A stretch of DNA of 64,000 nt from Aridibaculum aurantiacum. Its GTDB lineage: Bacteria > Bacteroidota > Bacteroidia > Chitinophagales > Chitinophagaceae. The notes beneath the pieces were generated by a model. That model saw only the letters and a list, made by a program, of their open reading frames with translations. It searched no databases and had not been told where the DNA came from. The stretch spans positions 1,984,001-2,048,000 of the forward strand of contig NZ_JAFEWC010000001.1 of assembly GCF_017355875.1 (NCBI RefSeq). Reading direction: 5' to 3'. Below are positions 8,878 to 16,951 of the stretch, in pieces (the first letter of the stretch is position 1; every line of letters starts with the position of its first letter). A program made the translations under genes and the position numbers.

Positions 8878-9402
8878 TTGAAAACCATTCTCTCTGAACA
8901 ACAAATAGCCCTAACCATACAGCGCCTGGCGCACCAGGTTTTGGAGAACCACCTAGACCTGGAGAATACGGTGATCATAGGCTTGCAGCCCCGCGGTATC
9001 TATGTTAGCGATAAAATTGTGGCTCAGCTTCAAAAGAACCTGCCTGGTAAACAGGTGCAATATGGCTTGCTTGATATCACTTTTTACCGCGATGATGTAA
9101 GAAGAAGTTTGCATGTGCCAAATGAAACCTCCATCAACTTTAGCATAGAAGATAAGAAGGTGATACTGATAGACGATGTATTATATACCGGCAGGACCAT
9201 TCGAGCAGCGTTGGATGCCTTGCTTGATTTTGGACGTCCTGCAAAGGTGGAGCTTTGTGTACTCATTGACAGGCGTTTTAGTCGCCAGCTTCCTATACAA
9301 CCAGATTACGTGGGTAAAGTGATTGACGCACTCATTACTGAAAAAGTAAAAGTGCTATGGAAAGAAAGAGATGAACTTACTGAAGTCATCATCACCAAGT
9401 AA
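8878..9402 (+). CDS. pyrR: PyrR: pyr regulator / uracil phosphoribosyltransferase
   Basis: A type I phosphoribosyltransferase of 174 residues. The PRPP-binding loop VILIDDVLYTGRT sits near residue 97, and LQPRGIYVSD and the C-terminal VDRRF-like segment (IDRRF) match PyrR. In Firmicutes it binds pyr mRNA and attenuates transcription, with a side UPRTase activity; in Bacteroidota the regulatory role is inferred. The start is TTG at 8878; no in-frame ATG lies nearby and KTILSE follows directly, as in homologues. pyrB follows 77 bp downstream on the same strand, so the pair probably forms a pyrimidine unit. Confidence 0.88.
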   Translation: MKTILSEQQIALTIQRLAHQVLENHLDLENTVIIGLQPRGIYVSDKIVAQLQKNLPGKQVQYGLLDITFYRDDVRRSLHVPNETSINFSIEDKKVILIDDVLYTGRTIRAALDALLDFGRPAKVELCVLIDRRFSRQLPIQPDYVGKVIDALITEKVKVLWKERDELTEVIITK

Positions 9403-9479
9403 TTATACACCACGGGTTGATAAATTTTTAGCCCCTGTTTTTTCACCGGCTGTTTTAAACACTAACTTCGCTTCCTGAG

Positions 9480-10406
9480 ATGAAATTATCTACGCGCCAC
9501 CTACTTGGTATAAAAGATCTGCAACCTCAGGATATTCGTTTGATTCTTGACACTGCCAAACAATTCAAAGAAGTTTTACAAAGACCTATTAAAAAAGTTC
9601 CGTCGCTACGCGATGTGACCATAGTGAACCTGTTCTTTGAAAACTCTACCCGCACACGTATTTCGTTTGAGCTTGCTGAAAAGCGTTTGAGTGCAGATAC
9701 GATCAATTTTACCACCAGTTCTTCTTCTGTAGCAAAAGGAGAGACCATGCTAGATACGGTGAACAATATCTTAAGTATGAAGGTAGATATGGTAGTGATG
9801 CGACACAGTGCAAGCGGAGCACCGCATTTTTTGGCCAAGCATATACCTGCTGCCATTGTAAATGCAGGTGATGGAATAAATGAACATCCCACGCAGGCAC
9901 TGCTCGATGCATTAAGTATAGAAGAAGCAACAGGCGGATTAGAAGGAAAGAAGATCGCGATCATTGGCGACATCATGCATAGTCGCGTGGCATTAAGCAA
10001 TATTTACCTGCTTACTAAAATGGGTGCAGAAGTAACTGTAGCTGGTCCGCCTACTTTGATACCGGTTTACCTAAAAGAGGCATTGGGCATCAATGTAACA
10101 TACAATGTTCGTGAAGCGCTGCAGTGGTGCGATGTAGCCAATGTTTTGCGTATTCAGTTGGAGCGTCAAAACCAGCCACTGTTCTCGTCGCTGCGTGAGT
10201 ACAACCAGGCATATGGCATTACCAGGAAAATGCTTGATAGCATTGGCAAAAAGATCACCATCATGCACCCTGGCCCAATAAACCGTGGTGTAGAATTGGA
10301 TAGTGATGTAGCAGATGGCAGCGACAGCATTATACTACAGCAGGTAGAGAATGGTGTAGCAGTAAGAATGGCTGTGTTGTATTTGCTGGCAGGAAGAGAA
10401 AGCTAA
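9480..10406 (+). CDS. pyrB: Aspartate carbamoyltransferase catalytic chain
   Basis: Joins carbamoyl phosphate and aspartate, the first committed step of pyrimidine synthesis. Length 308 residues fits the catalytic chain. Motifs: the carbamoyl-phosphate loop STRTRISFE (about 56-64), HPTQALLD (about 135-142), and HPGPINRG (about 264-271). No pyrI regulatory chain is present here. It lies 77 bp after pyrR. A dihydroorotase-like gene with lost catalytic residues sits about 40 kb away at 49389; in some bacteria such a pseudo-dihydroorotase is a structural partner of this enzyme, so the two may interact (inference). Confidence 0.95.
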   Translation: MKLSTRHLLGIKDLQPQDIRLILDTAKQFKEVLQRPIKKVPSLRDVTIVNLFFENSTRTRISFELAEKRLSADTINFTTSSSSVAKGETMLDTVNNILSMKVDMVVMRHSASGAPHFLAKHIPAAIVNAGDGINEHPTQALLDALSIEEATGGLEGKKIAIIGDIMHSRVALSNIYLLTKMGAEVTVAGPPTLIPVYLKEALGINVTYNVREALQWCDVANVLRIQLERQNQPLFSSLREYNQAYGITRKMLDSIGKKITIMHPGPINRGVELDSDVADGSDSIILQQVENGVAVRMAVLYLLAGRES

Positions 10407-10410
10407 CCGG

Positions 10411-10521
10411 ATTTTAGATTGGTGATTTTAGATCGTAGATTATCTGATCACCTCTACAAATGAATTATGAACTTTGATTGATTGCAGCAGATCTACAATC
10501 TGCAATCTTAAATCTGCAATA
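10411..10521. repeat. Inverted pair of 7-bp-period tandem words between pyrB and coaD
   Basis: The left block is heptamers of the form GATTTTA, GATTGGT, GATCGTA. The right block (about 10488-10521) is heptamers ATCTACA, ATCTGCA, ATCTTAA, which on the minus strand read as GATT-type words. The blocks could fold against each other. The right block runs up to the coaD start codon. Confidence 0.65.
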
Positions 10522-10995
10522 ATGAGGATTTGCTTATTTCCCGGAACATTTGATCCTATAACATTAGGGCATGTGGATATCATCAATCGATCGTTGGATC
10601 TGTTTGATAAGTTATACATTGGCATTGGTCGCAATGCTAATAAAGCACCAATGTTTTCTGAAGATGAAAGATTGGATTGGATAAAGGAGATATACAAAGA
10701 CGAGCCGCGGGTTGATGCACTGGTGTACGAAGGTTTAACGGCAGAATGTTGTAAGCGCATTGGTGCCAGCTATATTTTACGAGGTATCCGCTATGTTAGC
10801 GACTTTGAATATGAAAAAGCGATTGCAGATATGAACCGAAGCCTGGATCCTTCAGTAGAAACAATCTTCCTGACCTGCTTACCTCAATATACTTCTGTTG
10901 CCTCTACACTGGTAAGAGATGTGATACGCAATGGTGGAGATGTTACGCAGTTTCTTCCTGCTGAAGTTTTAAGAAGCATCCAAAATCCTGTATAG
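10522..10995 (+). CDS. coaD: Pantetheine-phosphate adenylyltransferase
   Basis: Transfers AMP from ATP to 4'-phosphopantetheine, giving dephospho-CoA, the penultimate step of coenzyme A synthesis. The 157-residue protein starts with the nucleotidyltransferase motif PGTFDPITLGH (residues about 6-16, with the conserved Thr and His) and keeps the C-terminal SSTLVR-type segment (VASTLVRD) for ATP. The frame is open from 10474, but those extra 16 codons are read from heptamer repeats, so ATG 10522 is the right start. Confidence 0.95.
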   Translation: MRICLFPGTFDPITLGHVDIINRSLDLFDKLYIGIGRNANKAPMFSEDERLDWIKEIYKDEPRVDALVYEGLTAECCKRIGASYILRGIRYVSDFEYEKAIADMNRSLDPSVETIFLTCLPQYTSVASTLVRDVIRNGGDVTQFLPAEVLRSIQNPV

Positions 10996-11049
10996 TATCA
11001 TAAGTGTACTGCGAGGATTTTCCATACTTATAATCTCCAACTTCAGCAC

Positions 11050-11484
11050 ATGTCCATCTGGTTTAAAAAAGATCTTTCGCTTAATGATTTTGCGCATTGG
11101 TCCCAAAATACATTGGGTTCACATTTGGGCATCCAGTTCACAGAAATAGGAGAGGACTTTCTAAAAGGCACTATGCCGGTGGATCATCGTACACACCAGC
11201 CTTATGGATTGCTGCATGGTGGCGCTTCGGCGGCATTGGCCGAAACATTGGGCAGTGTAGCCGGCGCTCTGGTGGTGGATCGGGAGAAGTACCAGGTAGT
11301 AGGATTGGAAATCAATGCCAACCACATCAGGTCGGTGCAAAGCGGGTTGGTCACAGGTATTGCTTCACCCATTCATATTGGCAGGTCTACACAGGTTTGG
11401 GAAATACGAATAGTTGATGAAAGGGAAAAGCTGGTTTGTATCAGCCGCCTTACAGTAGCAGTCTTATCAAAAGAAGTAATTTAA
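11050..11484 (+). CDS. Hotdog-fold acyl-CoA thioesterase (PaaI/YdiI-like)
   Basis: A 144-residue hotdog protein. LLHGGASAALAET (about 56-68) carries the HGG turn and catalytic acidic residue of the YdiI/PaaI group, and GLEINANHIRS (about 87-97) is the conserved strand after it. These enzymes hydrolyse aromatic or acyl-CoA thioesters. The closest label would be 1,4-dihydroxy-2-naphthoyl-CoA hydrolase (MenI), but this genome has mqnE (58296), and the futalosine menaquinone route has no such CoA intermediate, so another CoA substrate is more likely. It lies 54 bp after coaD, perhaps co-transcribed with it. Confidence 0.85.
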   Translation: MSIWFKKDLSLNDFAHWSQNTLGSHLGIQFTEIGEDFLKGTMPVDHRTHQPYGLLHGGASAALAETLGSVAGALVVDREKYQVVGLEINANHIRSVQSGLVTGIASPIHIGRSTQVWEIRIVDEREKLVCISRLTVAVLSKEVI

Positions 11485-11559
11485 CCCGCTGATCCTGTGT
11501 TTTCTGCTGCCAAACCAGCATTTATGGGTTGAAATGCGTTTAAAACTTTCTTAAACACT

Positions 11560-11589
11560 TTGTAGAGCAGGTGCATTCCCTTACCTTTG
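11560..11589 (+). promoter_or_regulatory. Bacteroidota promoter of rpmI-rplT
   Basis: TTG at 11560-11562 and TACCTTTG at 11582-11589 are 19 bp apart, a full match to TTG-N19-TAnnTTTG. Transcription should begin a few bases later, giving a leader of roughly 100 nt. Confidence 0.7.
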
Positions 11590-11592
11590 CGA

Positions 11593-11693
11593 CCGCTTTA
11601 CCAAAAATAAAGTTACATTACCCACAAGGCTCCATAAGAGTCCCGTCCGTTCGGGAACGCCAGCAGGGTGTAATCTTCACAAGATTATCAATA
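11593..11693 (+). promoter_or_regulatory. Structured mRNA leader of rpmI-rplT
   Basis: The leader has a local hairpin TCCCG/CGGGA (about 11641-11658) enclosed by a longer-range pairing between an ATTACCC segment (about 11617) and GGGTGTAAT (about 11667). Leaders of L20 operons in other bacteria bind L20 for autoregulation; a similar role here is inference. Confidence 0.4.
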
Positions 11694-11891
11694 ATGCCAA
11701 AGGTTAAAACAAACTCCAGCGCAAAAAAGAGGTTCAAAGTAACCGGAACAGGAGAGATCACTTTCCAAAAAGCTTTCAAACGTCACATCTTAACTAAGAA
11801 GAGCACAAAGCGTAAGCGCTCACTGCGTCAAGATGGTGTTGTTCATCCAGCTAACAAGCACTTTGTAATGCGCTTGCTTGGTCTTAAATAA
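11694..11891 (+). CDS. rpmI: 50S ribosomal protein L35
   Basis: A 65-residue basic ribosomal protein with the L35 pattern MPKVKT at the start, SAKKRFK, and KR.LR near the middle. It is part of the large subunit next to 23S rRNA. The frame is open from 11571, but the upstream codons are the mRNA leader; ATG 11694 gives the family's exact N-terminus. It is followed by rplT, the usual partner. infC, often before rpmI, is absent here; the gene has its own promoter instead. Confidence 0.96.
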   Translation: MPKVKTNSSAKKRFKVTGTGEITFQKAFKRHILTKKSTKRKRSLRQDGVVHPANKHFVMRLLGLK

Positions 11892-11950
11892 GACCACTAC
11901 CCATGTAGGGAAAGTAAAACTCAAATTTTTAAAAACTGTTCCGTAAGTAC

Positions 11951-11978
11951 ATCGTACCTCGGATTTCAAATTTCAAAT
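11951..11978. repeat. Short 7-bp-period words just before rplT
   Basis: GTACATC, GTACCTC and then GATTTCA, AATTTCA follow each other at 7-bp spacing, ending at the rplT start codon. Short, but the same period as in other gaps of this window. Confidence 0.45.
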
Positions 11979-11979
11979 T

Positions 11980-12324
11980 ATGCCACGTTCAAAAAATGCG
12001 GTTGCATCAAGAGCCAGAAGGAAAAGGGTACTTGACCAGGCTAAAGGTTATTATGGTAAACGTAAAAACGTTTATACCGTTGCCAAAAATATTGTAGAAA
12101 AAGGTATGACTTACTCTTATGTAGGTCGTAAGCTGAAGAAGCGTGAATACCGTACTTTATGGATTGCACGTATCAACGCTGCAGTTCGCGAAGAGGGTAT
12201 CACTTATAGCGAATTCATCAATGCACTTTCTGTAAAAGGTTTAGATCTTAACCGTAAGGTTTTGGCTGATCTCGCTATGAATGAGCCAGCTTCATTCAAA
12301 GCTTTGGTTGCTTCTGTTAAGTAA
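11980..12324 (+). CDS. rplT: 50S ribosomal protein L20
   Basis: A 114-residue ribosomal protein that binds 23S rRNA early in large-subunit assembly and, in several phyla, represses its own operon. The N-terminal basic tail (ASRARRKR), the [10 protein letters not shown] segment and LWIARINAA are diagnostic. It lies 88 bp after rpmI and is followed by a terminator. Confidence 0.97.
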   Translation: MPRSKNAVASRARRKRVLDQAKGYYGKRKNVYTVAKNIVEKGMTYSYVGRKLKKREYRTLWIARINAAVREEGITYSEFINALSVKGLDLNRKVLADLAMNEPASFKALVASVK

Positions 12325-12348
12325 TCATTCAGCTTAGTTAAAATATAG

Positions 12349-12377
12349 ACCGGTAGCTTTGTGCTGCCGGTTTTTTT
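12349..12377 (+). terminator. Terminator of rpmI-rplT
   Basis: ACCGGTAGC (12349-12357), loop TTTGT, GCTGCCGGT (12363-12371), then a run of T. Confidence 0.85.
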
Positions 12378-12401
12378 ATGTCCGTATATGTGTCAAACAA
12401 C

Positions 12402-12409
12402 TATTTTTG
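12402..12409 (+). promoter_or_regulatory. -7 element upstream of arginine decarboxylase
   Basis: TATTTTTG matches TAnnTTTG, 34 bp before the ATG at 12444. No TTG at the expected upstream spacing. Confidence 0.35.
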
Positions 12410-12443
12410 CTGATTATTTTTTTAAAAGCACTGACCTACATCA

Positions 12444-13841
12444 ATGAATAATACTTACACCGACCTGGTGAAGCAAACCTTCCACTTTCCACAGGAAGGA
12501 TTTCATTTACAAAATGATTACCTGCAGTACAACAATCTTGACATCAAAGCATTGATAGATAAGTACGGTACGCCTATGAAGCTTACCTACCTGCCTAAGA
12601 TTGGGATGCAGATAAACAGGGCGAAACAGATGTTTGCCAATGCTTTTAAAAAGCATAAGTACGAAGGCACTTACAATTACTGTTATTGTACCAAGAGTTC
12701 TCACTTTTCATTTGTAGTTGAAGAAGCTTTAAAGCATGATATTCATCTTGAAGCTTCGTACGCTTATGATATCGAGATATTCAAGAAGCTGTACGAAAAG
12801 AAAAAGATAAGTAAGGATACTTATCTTATCTGCAATGGGTTTAAGCAAAAGAACTACACACGCCGCATAGCCAACCTCTTGAATACTGGGTTTAAAAATG
12901 TTATCCCTATCCTGGATAATATTGACGAGATAAATGACTATCGCAAGTCGGTAAAAGTTCCGTTCAAGCTGGGTATACGTGTAGCTGCAGAAGAGGAGCC
13001 TTCATTTCCGTTCTATACATCACGCCTTGGTATGCGTTCTAAAGATATTCTTGAATTCTACGTAGATCATATAGAAGGTTTTGAAAACAAGTTCCAGCTA
13101 AAGATGTTGCACATCTTTTTGAACAAGGGCATCAAAGATGATATCTATTACTGGAGTGAATTGAACAAGGTGATCAACCTGTATTGCCAGTTGAAGAAGA
13201 TCTGCCCTGAGCTTGACAGCATCAACATTGGCGGCGGTTTCCCTATCAAGCACTCGCTAGGTTTCGATTACGATTACCAGTTCATGATCAACGAGATCGT
13301 TGGTAACATTAAGAAGGCTTGTAAGAACGCCAAGGTGCCAATGCCAAACATCTTCACCGAGTTTGGAAGCTTTACAGTAGGAGAGAGCATGGCGCACATC
13401 TACAGCGTGATTGGCCAGAAAACACAGAACGACCGTGAGAACTGGTACATGATCGATTCTTCTTTCATCACTACGCTGCCTGATACATGGGGTATAGGAG
13501 AAAAGTTCCTGATGCTGCCCATCAATAAGTGGAATGTAGAATATCAACGCGTGGTATTGGGAGGTATCACTTGTGATAGCCACGACTATTATGATAGTGA
13601 AGAACACATCAATGAAGTGTTCTTGCCAAAGCTGCAGGGCGATGAACCATTATACGTTGGCTTTTTCCATACCGGCGCCTACCAAGACCAGATAAGCGGC
13701 TACGGTGGTATCAAGCACTGCCTTATCCCAAGTCCTAAACACATCATTGTTGGTCACGATAAAAATGGTAAGCTGGTTGATTGGGTATATGCTAAAGAAC
13801 AAACAGCACAGAGTATGCTGAAGATCTTAGGATACATGTAA
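12444..13841 (+). CDS. speA: Arginine decarboxylase (PLP fold-type III)
   Basis: A 465-residue PLP enzyme of the alanine-racemase-fold decarboxylases, the short arginine decarboxylase form annotated across Bacteroidota. It would convert arginine to agmatine for polyamine synthesis. The PLP-binding Lys is in CYCTKSSH (about residue 79), the phosphate-binding glycine stretch is SINIGGGFP (about 265), and HTGAYQDQ lies near 410. Substrate assignment is from family resemblance; diaminopimelate or other basic amino acids are less likely. No agmatine-processing gene is adjacent. Confidence 0.85.
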   Translation: MNNTYTDLVKQTFHFPQEGFHLQNDYLQYNNLDIKALIDKYGTPMKLTYLPKIGMQINRAKQMFANAFKKHKYEGTYNYCYCTKSSHFSFVVEEALKHDIHLEASYAYDIEIFKKLYEKKKISKDTYLICNGFKQKNYTRRIANLLNTGFKNVIPILDNIDEINDYRKSVKVPFKLGIRVAAEEEPSFPFYTSRLGMRSKDILEFYVDHIEGFENKFQLKMLHIFLNKGIKDDIYYWSELNKVINLYCQLKKICPELDSINIGGGFPIKHSLGFDYDYQFMINEIVGNIKKACKNAKVPMPNIFTEFGSFTVGESMAHIYSVIGQKTQNDRENWYMIDSSFITTLPDTWGIGEKFLMLPINKWNVEYQRVVLGGITCDSHDYYDSEEHINEVFLPKLQGDEPLYVGFFHTGAYQDQISGYGGIKHCLIPSPKHIIVGHDKNGKLVDWVYAKEQTAQSMLKILGYM

Positions 13842-13850
13842 GAATAAATA

Positions 13851-13893
13851 CGAAGTACGAAGTAGGAAGTACGAGGTATGAAGTGCGAAGTAG
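13851..13893. repeat. Six tandem 7-bp words after speA
   Basis: Heptamers of the type CGAAGTA repeat about six times without gaps, with variants GGAAGTA, CGAGGTA and TGAAGTG, starting 9 bp after the speA stop. Confidence 0.75.
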
Positions 13894-13963
13894 CAAAGCG
13901 TGCTAGTTTAGAAGTGGCAGGTGTGACAGTTGAATAGGTATCAATACGTTACTTTATATAATA

Positions 13964-13995
13964 AAAGCTCATGGTTTTTGCCATGAGCTTTTTCT
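13964..13995 (+). terminator. Terminator downstream of speA
   Basis: AAAGCTCATGG (13964-13974), a TTTTTG loop, CCATGAGCTTT (13981-13991), then TT-rich sequence. The stem is perfect. Confidence 0.75.
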
Positions 13996-14066
13996 TTGTA
14001 CAAAATTTTTTATGAATGGCAATTGTATCTAACTGAAAAGGTTCATTTTGCAGGAAATGTAACCAC

Positions 14067-14519
14067 ATGAAAATTTCACTTTCACTTCTTTTTGTTGCTT
14101 TTTCTTTTTCGGCTTATAGCCAGTCAGCAGAGGATTCGGTGAAGCAGGTAGTAAAAAATTTATTTGCTGCCATGAAAGAAAGTGATAGTGAAAAGATGCT
14201 ATCAACTTTTGCTGACAGCGCCATTCTTCAAACCATAGCGGTGCAGCAAGGAAAAGTAGTAGTTAAGACAGATGCTGTTTCTGCTTTTGCATCTTCTTTA
14301 CAAAGACTACCTAAAGGCGCAGCGGATGAAAGGATCACCTTTAAGTCTATCAACATCGATGGAGACCTTGCATCTGTTTGGACGCCTTACCAGTTTTATT
14401 ACAACGGCAAGTTTAGCCATTGCGGCGTAAATTCTTTCCAGCTTGTACGCATCAGCGGCCAGTGGAAAATCCAGTATATCATCGACACTCGCAGGAAAAC
14501 CAATTGTAAAGAGGATTAA
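14067..14519 (+). CDS. Secreted NTF2-like (SnoaL/lumazine-binding-type) protein
   Basis: A 150-residue protein with a signal peptide (cleavage near YSQ, residue 19), so periplasmic or exported. The mature part has the NTF2-like cone pattern: a helix with VKNLFAAMKESD, a TFADSAIL strand, and a C-terminal SFQLVRISGQWKIQYIIDTRR strand pair. Such proteins bind small hydrophobic ligands or act as enzymes; nothing here fixes the function. Its stop codon overlaps that of the convergent TraB/GumN gene by 3 bp. Confidence 0.7.
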   Translation: MKISLSLLFVAFSFSAYSQSAEDSVKQVVKNLFAAMKESDSEKMLSTFADSAILQTIAVQQGKVVVKTDAVSAFASSLQRLPKGAADERITFKSINIDGDLASVWTPYQFYYNGKFSHCGVNSFQLVRISGQWKIQYIIDTRRKTNCKED

Positions 14520-15382
14520 TCTTTATACATCACAGGTTTTACGGTAAAACCATTTTTGCGCAGCAGGCTTATCACACCTTCTTCTCCGCCTAAGTGCCCT
14601 GCACCAAATGCAAAGAATGTCGGCATTTTCTTAGCCTGTTCACCAATGATCGGGATCCAACTCTGGTTACGGTTGTTTAGTAAGCTGTTTTCATATTTGC
14701 CAAAGTCGGGATCGCTAGTAGATAGATCGTGCATCTTTTTTATGTCCTTCTGTTTGTATACCTGCAGTATCTCATTGAAAGCTGTCTTGGCACTATCCAT
14801 ATTGAACAGCGTACGCTTTAGCATAGACGCCTGTACATCGTAAGGTATTTTCTCAAAAACTTTTACCTGGTCAGCAACGAACTCCAGTCCATGAACTTCC
14901 ATCGAGCTGTCTTTGGCTAGTTTCATAAACTCACCCTCCAGGCTTACCGGCTGGCATTCCAGTAGCGAAGGATAGATCATTGATACAAGCATGAAAGGCT
15001 TGGCGCTATTTAGCATGTTTAAAGGCAGGCCGGTTTTTTTAGTAAATACACTATTGACGCTGTCAAAGTCATCCTTCAGTAATCCTTGTAAGGTGGATCC
15101 ATCGTGCATCTGCATACCCTGCATGAATTCTGTCATCATGTTTGGATCATCCATGTCTACTTCCAGGTATAGTTGCTTCGTGGTTCTAAAACGCTGCACT
15201 ACTTCTTTAGACATATTAAGATCTGAAGGGCATATCAGGTGAAGCGTTCCAAACAAGTAAGAAGGCTTTTGTAATCCATTCCCAGACACTTCCCACAACA
15301 GTGTTTTCTCGGTTGGAACTTGTGCTGTTGCAATGTTGATAGCGGCGAGGAAAAAGATGATGGAAAAGATGAAGAATCGCAT
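14516..15382 (-). CDS. TraB/GumN family protein, copy 1
   Basis: A 288-residue exported protein (signal peptide ending near ATAQ). The TraB/GumN domain covers nearly all of the mature part: it opens with LLWEVSGNGL and SYLFGTLH (conserved GT.H) and ends with FAFGAGHLGG, the second conserved GxGHLxG. The family is related to Tiki-type metalloproteases; the function in bacteria is uncertain. The frame is open to 15445, but the hydrophobic signal begins at MRFFIF, so I start at 15382. A paralogue with nearly the same opening and closing motifs lies at 52657. Confidence 0.85.
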   Translation of the reverse strand: MRFFIFSIIFFLAAINIATAQVPTEKTLLWEVSGNGLQKPSYLFGTLHLICPSDLNMSKEVVQRFRTTKQLYLEVDMDDPNMMTEFMQGMQMHDGSTLQGLLKDDFDSVNSVFTKKTGLPLNMLNSAKPFMLVSMIYPSLLECQPVSLEGEFMKLAKDSSMEVHGLEFVADQVKVFEKIPYDVQASMLKRTLFNMDSAKTAFNEILQVYKQKDIKKMHDLSTSDPDFGKYENSLLNNRNQSWIPIIGEQAKKMPTFFAFGAGHLGGEEGVISLLRKNGFTVKPVMYKD

Positions 15383-15431
15383 TAGTGACAATTTTGGTGA
15401 ATATAGATGTTTACTATGCAAAATGCGGGGC

Positions 15432-15464
15432 ACAAAAAAGCCCATTGTGAAAACAACGGGCCTT
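15432..15464 (-). terminator. Terminator of the Hsp20 gene
   Basis: Read on the minus strand, GCCCGTTGT (15461-15453), a short loop and ACAATGGGC (15448-15440) are followed by TTTTTTGTG. It lies between hsp20 and the TraB gene. Confidence 0.75.
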
Positions 15465-15551
15465 AATAAACCAAAACCAACTGCTATGGAAACATTCTTA
15501 AATCTTTTTCTTGCCTATTAAACATCGTTTTGCCTTACAGGTTTAAAGGAC

Positions 15552-15974
15552 TTAGCTAATGGTTATCTGCTTTGGCGAGTTTTTAACTTCTTCACGCTTT
15601 GGCAAATACACCTTCAGTATTCCATCCTCGTATTTAGCTTCTATGCCATCAGCATTTATAGTTTCATCAAGAGTGAAAGAACGCTTGAAGCTCTTAGAAG
15701 AAAACTCTCTGCGGATAGTTTTATAAGCTGTTTGTTCTTCCTGTATTACTTCGCTGCTAATGGTCAATATCTTTTCATCCAGCTTTATCTCAAATGCATC
15801 TTTTGATCTGCCGGGTGCTTGCAGTTCCAGGTGATAACCTTTTTCATCTTCATGAATGTTTACCGGTACCGCTGCAGGCCATGCCTTTTGTGGAGTAGCA
15901 GGAAAAGCATTGAAAAGTTCATCGAACACAGTAGAGAGTGTTTTGCCTGGAGTGTAGTTTCTAGTTGTATACAT
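15552..15974 (-). CDS. Small heat-shock protein Hsp20/alpha-crystallin
   Basis: A 140-residue cytosolic holdase that binds unfolding proteins and forms oligomers. The alpha-crystallin domain spans about residues 35-135: VPVNIHEDEKGY at its start, FKRSFTLDETI in the middle, and the signature A.YEDGILKVYLPK near the end. The C-terminal KQITIS supplies the I-x-I anchor. Monocistronic, with its own terminator. No CIRCE element was seen upstream. Confidence 0.93.
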   Translation of the reverse strand: MYTTRNYTPGKTLSTVFDELFNAFPATPQKAWPAAVPVNIHEDEKGYHLELQAPGRSKDAFEIKLDEKILTISSEVIQEEQTAYKTIRREFSSKSFKRSFTLDETINADGIEAKYEDGILKVYLPKREEVKNSPKQITIS

Positions 15975-16151
15975 AGTGTTTATTTTTTTCTCCAGTAGTA
16001 CAAACTGTATTCCTTTGGCAAAAAGAGCTGCTTTGGCTGCTATTATGGCTTAATTAGTCGTTTCATAATGACATAATGGCTGCTGCACATGAAATTTTCT
16101 GCAACTTTTACTATTTCTGAAACTTATCATTTCAGCAACAGCTCAATTGAT

Positions 16152-16159
16152 TATTTTTG
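16152..16159 (+). promoter_or_regulatory. -7 element of the bacilliredoxin gene
   Basis: TATTTTTG matches TAnnTTTG, 25 bp before the ATG at 16185. No matching TTG upstream. Confidence 0.4.
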
Positions 16160-16184
16160 TATCTCTAAAAAACCAAATAGAACA

Positions 16185-16598
16185 ATGTATCCTGAAGAGA
16201 TAGTATTACCAATGAAAGCTGAGCTGACTGATAACGGCTTTGAAGATCTTAGCACACCTGAACTGGTAGAAGAATATGTAACAAAAGAGGGGACAACCCT
16301 TGTTATGATCAATAGCGTTTGCGGATGTAGCGCAGGTTCTGCACGTCCGGGTGTTTTAATGGCTGTTGCTAATGCAAGCAAAAAACCTGATAACTTAACA
16401 ACAAGCTTTGCAGGCTTCGATACAGATGCGATAAGAAAGGTGCGTGAGCATTTGCTTCCTTATCCTCCATCTTCACCTGCTATTGCTTTATTTAAAAACG
16501 GTCAGCTGGTTCATTTTATAGAGAGGCACCAAATTGAAGGTCGCCCTGCACAAATGATCGCTGGTAATCTTATTGCTGCTTTCGAAGAACATTGCTAA
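16185..16598 (+). CDS. Bacilliredoxin-family protein (BrxA/BrxB, YphP/YqiW)
   Basis: A 137-residue thioredoxin-like protein. NSVCGCSAGSARP (about residues 45-57) holds the CGC motif that defines BrxA/BrxB, which remove bacillithiol from mixed disulphides; the start MYPEEIVLP and the LVHFIERHQIEGR segment are also typical. In Bacteroidota, which may or may not make bacillithiol, the thiol partner is uncertain. The frame is open from 16089, but those codons overlap the promoter; ATG 16185 gives the conserved N-terminus. Confidence 0.9.
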   Translation: MYPEEIVLPMKAELTDNGFEDLSTPELVEEYVTKEGTTLVMINSVCGCSAGSARPGVLMAVANASKKPDNLTTSFAGFDTDAIRKVREHLLPYPPSSPAIALFKNGQLVHFIERHQIEGRPAQMIAGNLIAAFEEHC

Positions 16599-16657
16599 GC
16601 AGCTAAACTTCTATCCGGCAGTTTTTAGTTTTTGCCACGGATGGGTTAGTAAATATT

Positions 16658-16689
16658 CCTCCTCCTTTTCCAGGGAGGAGGTTTTTTTT
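16658..16689 (+). terminator. Terminator after the bacilliredoxin gene
   Basis: CCTCCTCC (16658-16665) and GGAGGAGG (16674-16681) form a perfect stem followed by eight T. Confidence 0.85.
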
Positions 16690-16743
16690 GTACAAGCTTT
16701 TGGACATGCTTCAGCTTTTGTTGCGTCGCACACTTGTACATTG
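16689..16743. repeat. Dispersed repeat copy bounded by inverted 8-mers
   Basis: TGTACAAG (16689-16696) and CTTGTACA (16733-16740) are inverted. The right part, GTTGCGTCGCACACTTGTAC from 16720, resembles copies at 36359 and 40856 and shares TCGCACACTTGTACA with the minus strand at 4511. The rest of the gap to lgt (16744-16951) shows no gene. Confidence 0.6.
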
Positions 16744-16951
16744 TTACTTAGGGCAACTTGAGCTTCAAATTTCAATCGCTGTACTCTGCGTAGCCGGAAC
16801 ATTATGCATGGCTTTTAATTCATTAACTACTTTATGAGATTGTGCATATAACTTTTACTACTTAAAGCCTAACGTGTACAGCATGAGTATAATCCCTCTG
16901 ATACTCGTATTTTCTATTTAACATTGCAGCTTTACCAACTGTTGTTAATCA

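Noticed and set aside
9527-10000. 157-residue minus-strand frame inside pyrB
   Set aside because: Opposite a certain gene and without family features.
15485-15520. Eleven-codon frame starting ATGGAAACA between Hsp20 and TraB
   Set aside because: Too short, no promoter or family; more likely upstream sequence of the TraB gene.
16089-16184. 32-residue N-terminal extension of the bacilliredoxin
   Set aside because: It overlaps the TATTTTTG element, and the family begins at MYPEEIV.
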